A stretch of 64,000 nt of DNA from Dendrophyllia cribrosa. Its lineage: Eukaryota > Cnidaria > Anthozoa > Scleractinia > Dendrophylliidae. Below the pieces are notes generated by a model. That model did no database searches and was not told the DNA's origin. It was given only the letters and a program-made list of their open reading frames with translations. Below, in pieces: positions 12,401-22,800 of this stretch. The DNA lies in NCBI GenBank assembly GCA_024195265.1, contig JAJLRJ010000011.1, positions 1-64,000 on the forward strand, given 5' to 3'. Position 1 is the stretch's first letter, and each line of letters starts with the position of its first letter. The position numbers and the translations under genes are program-made.

Positions 12401-15218
12401 CTGCGTAGGAGGCTACCCCTAGGTATAAGCACACCACAGCTCCTTAACGGCAATTCTTTACAAAAGTTTACAAGAAATTAACTAAATCAACGGTTCTTTA
12501 TCACAATGTAGTTTGCTTACCAGCCAAAAACCTTATGAAGTTGTATAAGCCCAGGGCTTTAAGCAGCATTTTACAGTAAATGGGTTTAGAGAAACAACAA
12601 ACTGCTGGTATGAACCTGTGATAGACTAGCACCTCATCTACAGCTACAAATGTAAGCACTGTTGCATTTGCTATTTTGTAAGAGCGTTTCTATTTTTATT
12701 TTAGTTTGCTTTTTTTATTCGTTGTTTGGCAGGTATCAAAAAACCTCAGACACATTTAAAGATTTGAATGACAAAATTGTCCACTCTCATGCGTAAGTTG
12801 TCGCAATATATTTTTTTATGATAACTATCAAGGAGTGCTCATTGGTTCATGAATCCATTAGCAACTTTGAGGTTGTTTTGTCGAAATTTATCTTTGAACA
12901 ATAATATGACAGATGCATCAAAAAACTGACATTGCTTTGTTAAGTACTAAAAAAGCTCATTAAAGCCTCACTTATTTAATTTGAAGCATCAAGAAGGCAG
13001 CACTTAATAGAGGGCAAACTGGCTGAAATATGTTTGCTTAGGTATGACGTACTGACTTCCAAGTTTATGTCATTTTACTGATTTTAAACCTTATTCTAAT
13101 TTTAAAAAACTAAATGGAGAGGAGGTGGGGAGGGAGCCAAACTATCTGACTTCCAAAAAGGGGGAAGATGGTTATTAGAGAAGGGAGCAGAGGTGTATAT
13201 GGCTCATTAACAAGCCTAGCCCATTTTTCTGGCTTGTTCACCTTCAAAATCATCCCAAGTCCTTGAACTTTCAGCCAGTGATAAGTTGTCTTTCAGCTGG
13301 TAAAATTAACTGGTGGCCAGCTTTTAGCTAGATCCCTGAGGGAGGGTAATAGATAGGGGACTTAACAGAGATTTAACAGTATACCATAGAGTCTTAGACC
13401 TTTGAAGTAGTCAAAAGTTTAAATTGAAAGTAGCCATTGCATTCTTTTGATTAAGTTCCCTTTGTGTTATAAGCATGGCATTTATTTGCAATAAGGTTTG
13501 TTTGGCTCCATGTCTCTTTCAGGTACAACAAACTCAGTACTGGTGCCGCTGCTACAAAATCAGTGTTAAGTGATGCCGGTTCCAGGACTGCGACTGCTGC
13601 AAAAAATGCTGGAAGTGCAACAGCCAAGAAACTTGGAGAAATCAGGTATCAAAGACAGCTGAATCATGTGCCATGTGTGTTACAAGATGGGAGGGTCCTG
13701 TGCTACTACCTCATAAAGTAATATATCAAACATGCTTGATTAGCAGTCGGTTGAAAAAAGGAGACGCATCCAAACTTTGAGGTGTTTGGATACCTGATGA
13801 AACACTCTTTCGAGTGTTTGATATAGCTTCTCAAACTGATACAATGCAACAACAACAACAACACTTTATTTATACATGGGGTAGTGAACCATCTGAAGTT
13901 CTAGTGTTCAGTGAACAGCTAATAATAGCTTATTGTGATTAAAATGAAAGTAAAATATACTTAGAAACTGAATCAAGATGCTAGGATTAAATACAGAGAA
14001 AGAAAGAAATAAAATTGCTAAAATCTATTATAATTGAGATCGGTGTTTCCAAACCACCCACACACTTAAAATTTTCTTTGTACAAACTTAATTAATTATT
14101 AATGAGTTTGAAAACTGAATTTCAAACCATTTTTCTTTTGCTGTTTAGTTTTTTACAGTACACTATCTCAAACCTCTTTCTATCTCAAACAGAAAGTCCA
14201 TTTCCTTGGACACTATTATACAGTAATACGCCTTCTGTCTAAAAATTTTAAACTTTCTTTTAATCTCAACCTTTTTCCTAAGCTAGTCTTTGAAATGGCA
14301 TGAAGCTGTACTGCATACATATAACCCATCAGAATTGATTCTTATGTTTGTTTTTATTTGTGTTTCATTCCTTAAGGGGTTCATCAATGTTTCAGTCTTT
14401 GGAAAGTAAGGTTGTTTCAGCTTCTTCAAGTATTAAGGTGAGAAACTTATTCATCTTTTAACTAACAAAATGATAATACACTGTACCATACCTTATACAG
14501 GTGCTGTTACTTGCCAAATGTTCCAAGTTATGCATTTTGTTTCAATGAACATGGCAGGTTTCCCCAGATATGGTTATGTTTCAATGGTTTTAACTGTTAT
14601 TGTCAGGTGAAGTTAGCTTTGCTGCATACAGTAAAACATAAATTAGAACTTATCTGTCTTTTCTCAACTAAGTCATTTCTAGATAAGACAATGTACATGT
14701 AATGCAGGCATTAAATCAATAACATGCTAAATGCAAGCTTATAGTCCAAAGAACATAAATATCCTATACATCTCCATTTTTTGAAGAATTTCATTGCAAA
14801 TTCACCTATAGTAAGCTTTTAAATAAATGCTTTCAATGAAAATTTCTATTTCCATCTTCATTTAAATTTTAGTGACCCACCAACCAATTTCTCCTGACAA
14901 CTTCAACCAGAACAGAATTCTCAGAATTAATGTTTATTACAGAAGTTGTAGAGGCTCTAATAAGTGAATATTAATTTTTTTTAAACAGTTGTAACTCATT
15001 ATAAAATGAAAGTAATTTGCTGTATAAAATCTAATGCGAAGATACATATATCTCAATCTTTATAGCTTGCAATTAAAGAAGCATATTAAATCTTTACTCA
15101 TCATCTAACACATCATTCTAATATTCCTCTCTCACTGTAGTTTAAGATGCTTGGAAGCTCAAACAAGGGCCAGTTAACGACACCAGCTTCACCTGATAAT
15201 GACCTCAGTTTATCATGA
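9453..15218 (+). CDS. TPD52: Tumor protein D52/D54 family protein, short 3' isoform
   Basis: TPD52-family proteins are small cytosolic coiled-coil adaptors that bind vesicles and function in membrane traffic. Exons: 9453-9614, 11722-11870, 12733-12792, 13523-13645, 14377-14437 and 15141-15218 (stop TGA). They join in phase to about 210 residues, within the family's range. An acidic N-terminus (ISEIVLAPDLEAEE) leads into the coiled coil (residues about 40-90, IEEEIVTLKQALDRKEKQ then EIKRLLGIT). The family signature follows: GITAWTQLRDGFSHQYQN, YNKLSTGAAATKSVLSDAGS, KKLGEIRGSSMFQSLESKV. The start at 9453 is the only ATG near the promoter and has a good context (GAAGATGGCG). The first intron is 2.1 kb and full of repeats. 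AATAAA at 17257 could serve this form. The exact vertebrate paralogue (D52, D53, D54) cannot be assigned. Confidence 0.95.
10220..10423. mobile_element. Fold-back MITE (AAGGCCCGTTTACAC ends)
   Basis: The left end is TTAAGGCCCGTTTACACAGG and the right end CATGTGCAAACGCGCCTTTA. Both continue inward as inverted copies of 'gatttttgatgcgatttttgt'. A second inner inverted pair (AAATCACATGTG) sits midway. In TPD52 intron 1. Confidence 0.7.
10430..10850 (+). repeat. Dispersed GGTACC/CACACCCAC repeat, two tandem copies
   Basis: Two diverged copies of 'ggtact-aagccagaaaa ... gagccacacccacaaaa ... gtttctggtacc/aat ... ttaggggttt' lie in tandem in TPD52 intron 1. The same family occurs at 1380, 16250 and 48880. 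Confidence 0.55.
11018..11640. mobile_element. 623-bp inverted-repeat element (CAGTAAAAACCC ends)
   Basis: Starts CAGTAAAAACCCATGTATAA and ends TTATACGTGGGTTTTTACTG. The phrase 'aagaaccta' recurs near both ends. CAG...CTG ends suggest a hAT-type element, but an 8-bp duplication is not visible. No transposase frame. In TPD52 intron 1, ending 82 bp before exon 2. Confidence 0.65.
11880..12065 (-). repeat. Two units of the 88-bp family next to TPD52 exon 2
   Basis: Reads 'tttcatttgaatggt ... cacagactcaaaagttagaa' twice, the reverse complement of the unit at 3061-3500. It begins about ten bases after the exon 2 splice donor. Confidence 0.65.
12192..12580. mobile_element. Inverted-repeat element (AAAATGCTGCTTATAAGCCC ends) hosting a nested MITE
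   Basis: The left end is ACCATAAAATGCTGCTTATA and the right end GGGCTTTAAGCAGCATTTTA. The element is interrupted by the fold-back at 12303-12415. In TPD52 intron 2. Confidence 0.6.
12303..12415. mobile_element. 113-bp fold-back MITE, TAGCCT...AGGCTA family, nested
   Basis: The arms of about 48 bp start TAGCCTCCTACGCAGACG and end CGTCTGCGTAGGAGGCTA. The flanks CTCCTAAAT and CCCCTAGGT match at six of nine positions, a possible worn 9-bp target duplication. Related ends with perfect 9-bp duplications occur at 52161 and 61195. Confidence 0.75.
13720..13830. repeat. Repeat with AAACACTC/GAGTGTTT hairpin
   Basis: The phrase 'gtgtttggatacctgatgaa' is followed by AACACTC-TTTC-GAGTGTT. The same phrase and hairpin occur at 31128-31250 in the CLK gene. 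In TPD52 intron 4. Confidence 0.5.
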
Positions 15219-17829
15219 AGACCGTAATAACATTACCATCAATTCCTAATAGACACCTTCCTAAGATGGACATCTCTTTAAAATGGTCATGCATTGTCAT
15301 CCCCTCCCAAAAATTTAGTTCCTTGCTTTACTTTAGCTTCTTCTAAGTAGGAAACGTCTTAAGCAGTATCTAGAGTGAGGTGACTGTATAGTAATTTTGA
15401 TAAAAATCTAACCTAAAATCAGGTGCCCTTTTTTGGAGCGAATGTCGGCAGAAACATGGAAAGCACCTGATCACAGGTTAATAAAAATCCAATATTCAAT
15501 TTTCCATTGTTCACGATTTCCACCAGTGAGACATTTGTATTGCTAGGGTTAGACCCTAATTAATTGTTGGAGGAACTTTGATCATGAATAATATTATGGA
15601 ATTATGGCATTTTTTATTCCTTGTCAAACTTGTAGTCAAGATGTTCATGTATACATCTTAAGGACTTGGTGCAAAAAGGGTCAATTATCACAGTTTTGCC
15701 CAAAATATGCAAAGAAAGGCTCTAGACTTGCCCAAGGCTTGCATGCGAAATTTATTGTATTAAACATTGCTCTGATTTAAATTTTTGGCCTGGAGGCTAA
15801 ATTTCTTTGTTTTATATAGCCATGACAAATGTCCTGTACAAAATGCTGGTGAAATCTTTAGGAAATTAGTCTTCTGGCAAGAAAATAAACTTAGACCACA
15901 AAATTTGCAGCAAGTGTAAACAATGGGCATGTTTGGAGCCTTGTATCCCATATTTTAGCTAAAACTGCGACATACAACATTTTTGAACCAACTTCTTCAC
16001 ATGGTCTGTAGCATGAAATAATATGTGTATGTTAATTTGCTAATTAGAATATTATAAATTACTACAATAAGATTCACTAATTTTATAATACTGAATACAA
16101 TAGACTAGTGTTAAATTGTGCTCTGTTGGTTAACAGCAGAAAACCTAAGTGTTAAGCTTTTCCCTTCAGCCTAGATGCTTTTTTCTGTTTTGTTTGTAAC
16201 CAATGAAGGTATAACATGAGATTATCAGTGACAGCTTTTTTTGTTCAAAGAGAATAATGTCCAAATGGTGAACATTTCCCCAGAGGGGGATTGTAGAATT
16301 GTAGATTGGTTCCATTTAGGGTGCTGAAATCTAAAATGACCATTCTTAGAAATTATCGCGGTACCTTTTAGGGTATTGCGCTGAAAAAATATGACAGAAT
16401 GTGTCTCATGTTGTCTAAAATTGGTACCTCTTAGGGGTAAAAATATATTTGAGCAATGCCTATCAAACAAGATTCTGGTACCTTTTAGGGTGTTTTTCGA
16501 ACATTTCTGATAAGCACCCCGTCATTTTTATATCGGAGTCCCCCCCCCCCTCCACAAGGAACATTTTCCCCCTAAACTGTTACAGGCATTTAGAAATTTT
16601 CTTTGTTGTCACCCCTAGAAAGTTATTTTCAGAATCAACTCTACATTAAATAGTTGAATGGTAAAATATTTCTTGTTTTCAACGTCGTTTTTGTGAGTTA
16701 TAGAGATTTGAATTTACAAAATCCTAATAAGATGACGTCAACCTGGGAATCATTTATTATACAACTACTTGTTTTCACCTTCAAGCAATATTTTTTTTAC
16801 GAATCAATTGACTATCCACAGTTTATTTTTAGTATTTATCAAATTAATTATCCTCAAGCTGTAAACTGCGCATTGTAAATTTGCGTAGAAATAATGGCAA
16901 ATTCCAGGGTTGATGTCATCTAATTAGCATTTTGTAAATTCAAATCTCTATAACTCACAAACGCAACGTTCAAAACAAGAAATATGTTACCATTCAACTA
17001 TTCAATGTACATAATGTTGATTCTGAAAATAACTTTCTAGGGGTGATAGGCACTTTAAAATAATCACCGTGTAATGTGAAAGACCATCATGGTTGTTTCA
17101 CCAAGTTATTTTATGTCTTAGAATTTTTTCTATTATATTAAGTTAAAAAGTACTTTCAGGGTTCTAATGCAGGTCAAATTATTTAATTCACTAAAGTAAT
17201 GTTTCATCTGAACACCTTGTAAATTTTACCATAGTTAGAATGTGTAAAGCCTTTGTAATAAAGGATTTGAAGTTCTCTGTGGATTGATGTAATTGAAGTC
17301 AATTTCCTATAGCTGTGAGATGATTTGAAGTGCAATTTTGATTACCTAAGAAGAAATTTAAGAGAAAAAAAAATCGTGCACAAGAAAGCACGCGAAAAAA
17401 AATTCAAGCATTTTTGTAAAAAAAAGTCTTGCAAATAGTGATGCTGAAAAAAAAATTCATACTCAGAAGAAATTTCCCAACCCCCCCCCCCCCCCCACAC
17501 AAAAATTAAATGGTCCGTCCCTAAAAAAATAAATTGGATTAAGAGTAAAGTTTCAGTCTCCAAAGAATCCTAGTGCTTATTTATGTAATAATATTTTGTC
17601 CCGTAAAATATGAGGAAATGTCTTCGTTTCGTACGAATAATGGTTTTAGATTGCCAGAAAACAAACACGGCTGCCAATCGCTAAACAACCGCATGTGACA
17701 AAATACTCCATGATTCTTGGGATATCTTGGGTCTAGAGGTTTTGAAAGCGGATTAAGACTCCGTGGGTGAGGTTGTAGCTTGACTTTGCAGATCATTTCT
17801 GCTGTACACTATGGTGTTTTATTCCACAG
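15219..17829 (+). other. 3' UTR of the short TPD52 form, or intron to its alternative last exon
   Basis: Between the two last exons. No further coding exon seen. It contains a GGTACC-family repeat (about 16250-16560), a long inverted repeat (16610-17057), an AATAAA at 17257, and a C-run near 17482. Confidence 0.5.
16610..17057. mobile_element. Fold-back element with about 150-bp arms
   Basis: The left arm starts ACCCCTAGAAAGTTATTTTC and the right arm ends GAAAATAACTTTCTAGGGGT. Both contain 'gagttatagagatttgaat' in opposite orientation. The right side ends AGGCACTTTAA, so this may belong to the TTAA group with a worn left end. Confidence 0.65.
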
Positions 17830-17925
17830 GAGAAAGTGATGGGACAAAGATCTAACAGTGTGGATGAGTCAGAGCTCAATAAGAACAGCCAAGTACAAGA
17901 TCAGGAGATAAACATCACATCCTAA
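17830..17925 (+). CDS. TPD52: Alternative last exon of the TPD52-family gene
   Basis: After TTCCACAG a phase-0 frame reads EKVMGQRSNSVDESELN and on to NITS-TAA, 31 residues plus stop. Exon 5 (ending SSIK at 14437) is also phase 0, so splicing 14437 to 17830 gives a form with a serine/glutamate-rich tail instead of the FKMLGSSN tail of exon 15141-15218. AATAAA follows at 18077-18082. Alternative C-termini are common in this family. Support is the clean acceptor, phase match and poly(A) signal; no transcript evidence is available. Confidence 0.65.
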   Translation, partial: EKVMGQRSNSVDESELNKNSQVQDQEINITS

Positions 17926-19867
17926 TCTGCTGATAAAATTCGAAATAATTCAAACATTGATTATCTTCAAAAGTAATCAAGCAGTGGTATCATTTCTTAA
18001 ATAGTTTTTTAATAATGTAATAATAATTGAATAATATGCTGTCTTCCACATGGCTGAGTAGATTAATTTTGAATTTAATAAACAATCCGTATGAAAACGT
18101 ATTTTTGAACTTCGCGTAAAAGATTTGTGGAAGATTTTGTTTTTTCTGCATAAAAGATTCATAGTTGACAATTTTTTTCTACTTGCAGTAGAAGTATTAT
18201 AAATACCCGATTAATCATTTATTTGTGGCAACAAATTTGATTAATAAATAATATTTAACTTTTCGCAAACACTAAATGTTTTACAGGGCACGCTCACGAT
18301 TCCATGAGGTGTTTTCTTGGAGACGGCCGTCATCTTGAAATTTAATGGTCTGGAAAGGCCTAAAACAGAGTTGCCGAAGATGTAGGGTTTCCTCTTTACA
18401 TATAAACATTTCAATACTGGTAAATATGGTAGATAAGCATTTGGCCGAAATGTGGTGCTCAACAACCTGGGCGTTTTTCTTTCAGTAATTTATCTTTTTT
18501 TGAATTTCCGTGTCAATAACGCAAAACGCACCGGAAGATATTCGCGTGATAAAAAAATGACCACCTCTCACCACAGGTAACCCAAGCTTATAGTGTGTAT
18601 GGGAATTTGACAAATATATATAGAAAATTCAGTGAAACAGACAAAATGCGAGACATGTTATACGGGCTTTTGATATCTAACAGGACCGCTTCTTGGGACT
18701 AATAAATTTTAAAATTAATTATAATGTCGAACGAAATTTCAAACTCAGTGTTCATTTCTTCCTGGAGATGAGAGGCAAAACTTTCACTTCGCGAGAGATC
18801 GCATTTATCTGGGTCCAAATCAAAATAAACAATGCGCGGTGCATCACGGTAAGTGACGATGGGCCTTTAAATTCCTAAATTTACGGTTTCTCGGCGCGGC
18901 ACTAGGAGCTTGGGTTACCTGTGTTCTTTCCTGCGTTTAACACTTTCAAGCCGGCGAAAACAAAGCAAGCGAGTGCGAGTGTATAAATGTAAGAGACGTG
19001 AGACAGTGCCGGATTGAGACTTGCTCGTAAGAGGAATGGTAGAGTGAAAATGGTCCAGAATGAAAAATAAGGTTGGCAAGCACCCCACCCACCCTTTACA
19101 GCCCTCTCCCTTGATCCGTCACTGAAAGAGGAGAGGGTATGCCGGAAATTGTTTTATCCTTTTCTGATAAATATCAAATTTCAAATTAAAAAATGGTTAT
19201 AGTTTTATAAAATTAAGAAGAAGAAACTTAATAAATTGTTTTTCAAGTTACCTGTTTAGTGGTGTAATTTAATTGCAATTTTCAGATTGTGAGAGTCTGC
19301 TTACGATCGCATAGGTAAGGGACCGGGTTGTATGAAATTTGATTAAGCTGCACATGGTGTTGTGAAAGCTGTCGTTGCAAACAAATTGATCATGATCAGT
19401 GACCTGATCAGTGAGGGCTCTTGTGAGCCGAAATATATTTTTTATCTTGTAGATAAAGAAGAAAAGAACACAAGAACGAACACAAGCTAGTGCAGAAACA
19501 AGTGCGGAAAGAAGAAGAGGACAATCAAAACACACAATTTCTAACCCCCAAAAAACCCTCGTATCGAAAATTTCAAACTCACGAAAGAAAAATCCCGCAA
19601 CGACCTACAAATCAAACTGCTCTGTCGGACCCGACTGGTAACGAGTCTGTCTTTGCTATCCCATAAGTCCAATGGTCAAGTTTTCTATCCCATGAATAGT
19701 TGCGGGAATGAAGGTGTCTTCAAACAGAAACCATGGCAACAAACGCCGCCAAATAGCAACGACAGCGGCCATGTTTGTTAGTAAGAACTTTTGAACCACA
19801 GAGAAAACATCTCTTCGAACAAATCGGTGCGAATTATACAAGATTTTAACGTGAAAAAGACACAAAG
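17926..19867. other. Intergenic: TPD52 3' end to EFHC1 promoter
   Basis: AATAAA at 18077 probably ends the long TPD52 transcript. A MITE lies at 18572-18923. The last 150 bp before the EFHC1 start contain GCCAAATAGCAAC and 'gttgccatggt'-like X-box phrases (about 19730-19760), which would suit a ciliary gene, but this is only suggestive. Confidence 0.4.
18572..18923. mobile_element. 352-bp inverted-repeat MITE (CACAGGTAACCCAAGCT ends)
   Basis: Starts CACAGGTAACCCAAGCT and ends AGCTTGGGTTACCTGTG, a perfect 17-bp inverted repeat. No coding capacity. Confidence 0.75.
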
Positions 19868-22800
19868 ATGACGTCTCTTCCATTTCTCCCTGGAAATTCG
19901 TTCACAGATCCTACGGTAGGTTATAAAATTTTGAAGTGTTTTATGGTCAACTTGTAGAAAAATCAGAAGATTTTAAAATGACAAGGAATGTTGTGTTTTC
20001 TTTTCCTTTGGACAGGATGTCTGTTCTTTCTCTTTGTTCTTTCTCTTTGAGTTACAGTTATTCGAAATCTTAACCTAGGTTTTTTTAAGAGTTATCCATA
20101 CAACATTAACTTAAAAAATGCGTCAAATCGAAACTCAATTAGTCTTCGATTTCCTCTGATCTTTATTTCAGAAAACCAAATATCATCGACCTCAAACACT
20201 TGGATGGAGGAACGGTTATTCTTTGCCAACAGCCCCTGTGATAGGTATCGGCGGTGACCCAATACCCGTGAATAAACTGACACAAGAAGAACTGGACGAA
20301 CTAGCAAATCTCAAACCTTCGTTGACTTATGGGCAAAAAGTCCAGGCGCCACCGGAAGATTTTGTCCCAGCTCATGTAGGATTTGACAAGAAGGTTTTGC
20401 TTTTCTTTGCGTATTTCAAGCAAACTGTGCACGAGTCTGCAAATGAATATTACAGAGTTCGTCCAGTGAAAGTTTATTACTATTTGGAAGATGATTCTAT
20501 CGCAGTGGTGGAGCCGGTTGTTAATAACAGGTACATTGTAACTGAGTTATAGTTATATTAAAAGTAATACCATGTCTTCCAGCCAATCAGGTTTGCACTA
20601 CTCTGCCTGGATCAATATATCAATAATTTTAATTACCACATAAAAGAAGGAATAAGACCCATTTAACTTGATCAACCGTTTTATGAACTTTGTAAAGTTT
20701 TATGAACTTCATGATGACACCACAGGTCATCTTGAGAATTCCAATTTATGAATGAGGTGTAAACAGTCAACCTCATTCAGATTTCTACTATGTATTAAAT
20801 CCGAGGGGGGGGGGGGGGGGGGGGGGGGGAGTAAACTCTCGTATATAAGCTATATGGGTTAATGGCACTGTGATTTACCATATCATTATTGTGCACTCAT
20901 CCCACCCATGATATGATATCTTAAATGAATTTTTTTGTTTCAGTGGAATTCCTCAAGGAAAACTTATCAAGCGACAGCGATTACCAAAGAATGATCTTGG
21001 TGAATACTGGCACTGGAAAGACCTAAACCTTGGGATCAACTTTACTTTTTATGGAAAAGTGTTCCATCTTTACAACTGTGATGCTTGGACAAAGGTACAA
21101 TTCCCTTTAAGTATTCCTTGATTGTTTAAATTTCTATGATTCTTTTGTAAGTAAGCTTCATTTTTATAGTCACCAAAGGGATAGACCCTATTGGTCCTGT
21201 TGTGAAAATGTTCGTACAATAGAGGTAGAGATTGTATGAATTGTGATAAAAAGTGAACTGTCCATAATAGAGAGGTTACCTTAAGGAGAGGTTCAGCTGT
21301 ATATAATACATGTATACCAGTAGCACAAAGTTCAGGCATCACAATGATGATGACGCTATAACAAGATAAGGACCTGGATGCTACATGTACGTATGATTTA
21401 CCCGATAGGGCAGGGCTCGAAATTAAAAAAATTCTCAATCACAATTTGCGAATAATTCATAAAATTTAGTCGCAAGTTCAAAGTTAGCTAAACTTCCCAT
21501 TTACTCCTGTACATGGGAAGTTTAGCATCAAACAAGGATTATCCACGCACGACAAAACAAACTAACATCATTTTAAAATAATTTGCTTTGTTAATATTTT
21601 AACAAGTAGCTCAGTTTGCCACTACGACAAAAATTTTTGTATTTCTTTTCCGCTTTTTTTAATGCAAATGTATCCAATAGGTTTAGACAAATGCGAACTG
21701 CTATAAATTAGATTGATATATTCTTACACAGCCAAGAAATAGCTGGCCGAAAACCCACAAAAATCCCATAAAATCCGTCTGCCATTACTCCGTTCATAAA
21801 TCCGAGCCCACGTTCTACTGGTTTGCGATCTGGTACACGTGACTTCATTTGTGACGTCAATGACTCAATGTGGTTCCCGAAATGTTAAGTTAAAATAATG
21901 TTAAGTTAAAATAATGGCACTTCCCGTACGAGTTTTGACTTGAAACTTCGCAAGGTAAGTAACGAAGTATTTTCAAAATATAAAGAGAACAGAAAATGTA
22001 TATTTTTTATCATAGTGGCACTTTAACAAACCATATCTTTTTCGTTTAGCTGGGCATTTAGGTACTTCAATTTACATGTATAGCTAATACAATTTAAAGG
22101 AACCCTGTCCAAGGAGCACAATACCAAAAAGGATACCCTATTTAAGGACTCAGCACCTCAAAACCATGCCCTATCCCACGGCACAGACCTATATATCTTA
22201 TATATTGCATTTGGATATTTGCATCAGTCAGCTTTATAGTAGCAGACTTTATAGATCTTTCTCTTACTGCCTACTTTAGGAATACATGGCCAGCGAGGGA
22301 ATAGAACTCAACAATCCAGTGATGCCAGAGACAGATCCTTACACTGAATCCCGCAAACAGCCTCTCCGCAGCTACAAGACACCTTCCTCATTTGACAAAC
22401 TGAAGCAGTTCATTGAGTTGGACAGAAAAGTTCTGAGATTTTACTGTGTGTGGGACGACAGGGACAGCATGTTTGGAGAAATGAGACCCTGTGTAAGTAC
22501 AATCTTAGTGACCTACTTAACATCTTTGAAAACTTATCCTTCAGGTTGTTTCACACCAGTGATGCAAGCGCAAGCAAACACACAATATGTGAATTACCAT
22601 AATGCAAATGCAAGCACAGATGCAAGAAATGGAGGGTCAAAATGTGTTATGCTTTTGATTGCACTTCTTGTATTCTGGTGCTTCTAACTTTGATTCCATT
22701 TTGCAACTTATTTTCTATGTTCCTTCATGACTGTTATTTGTTTTGTTGTAGATCATCCATTATTATCTGGTAGATGATACTGTGGAGATAAGAGAAGTGC

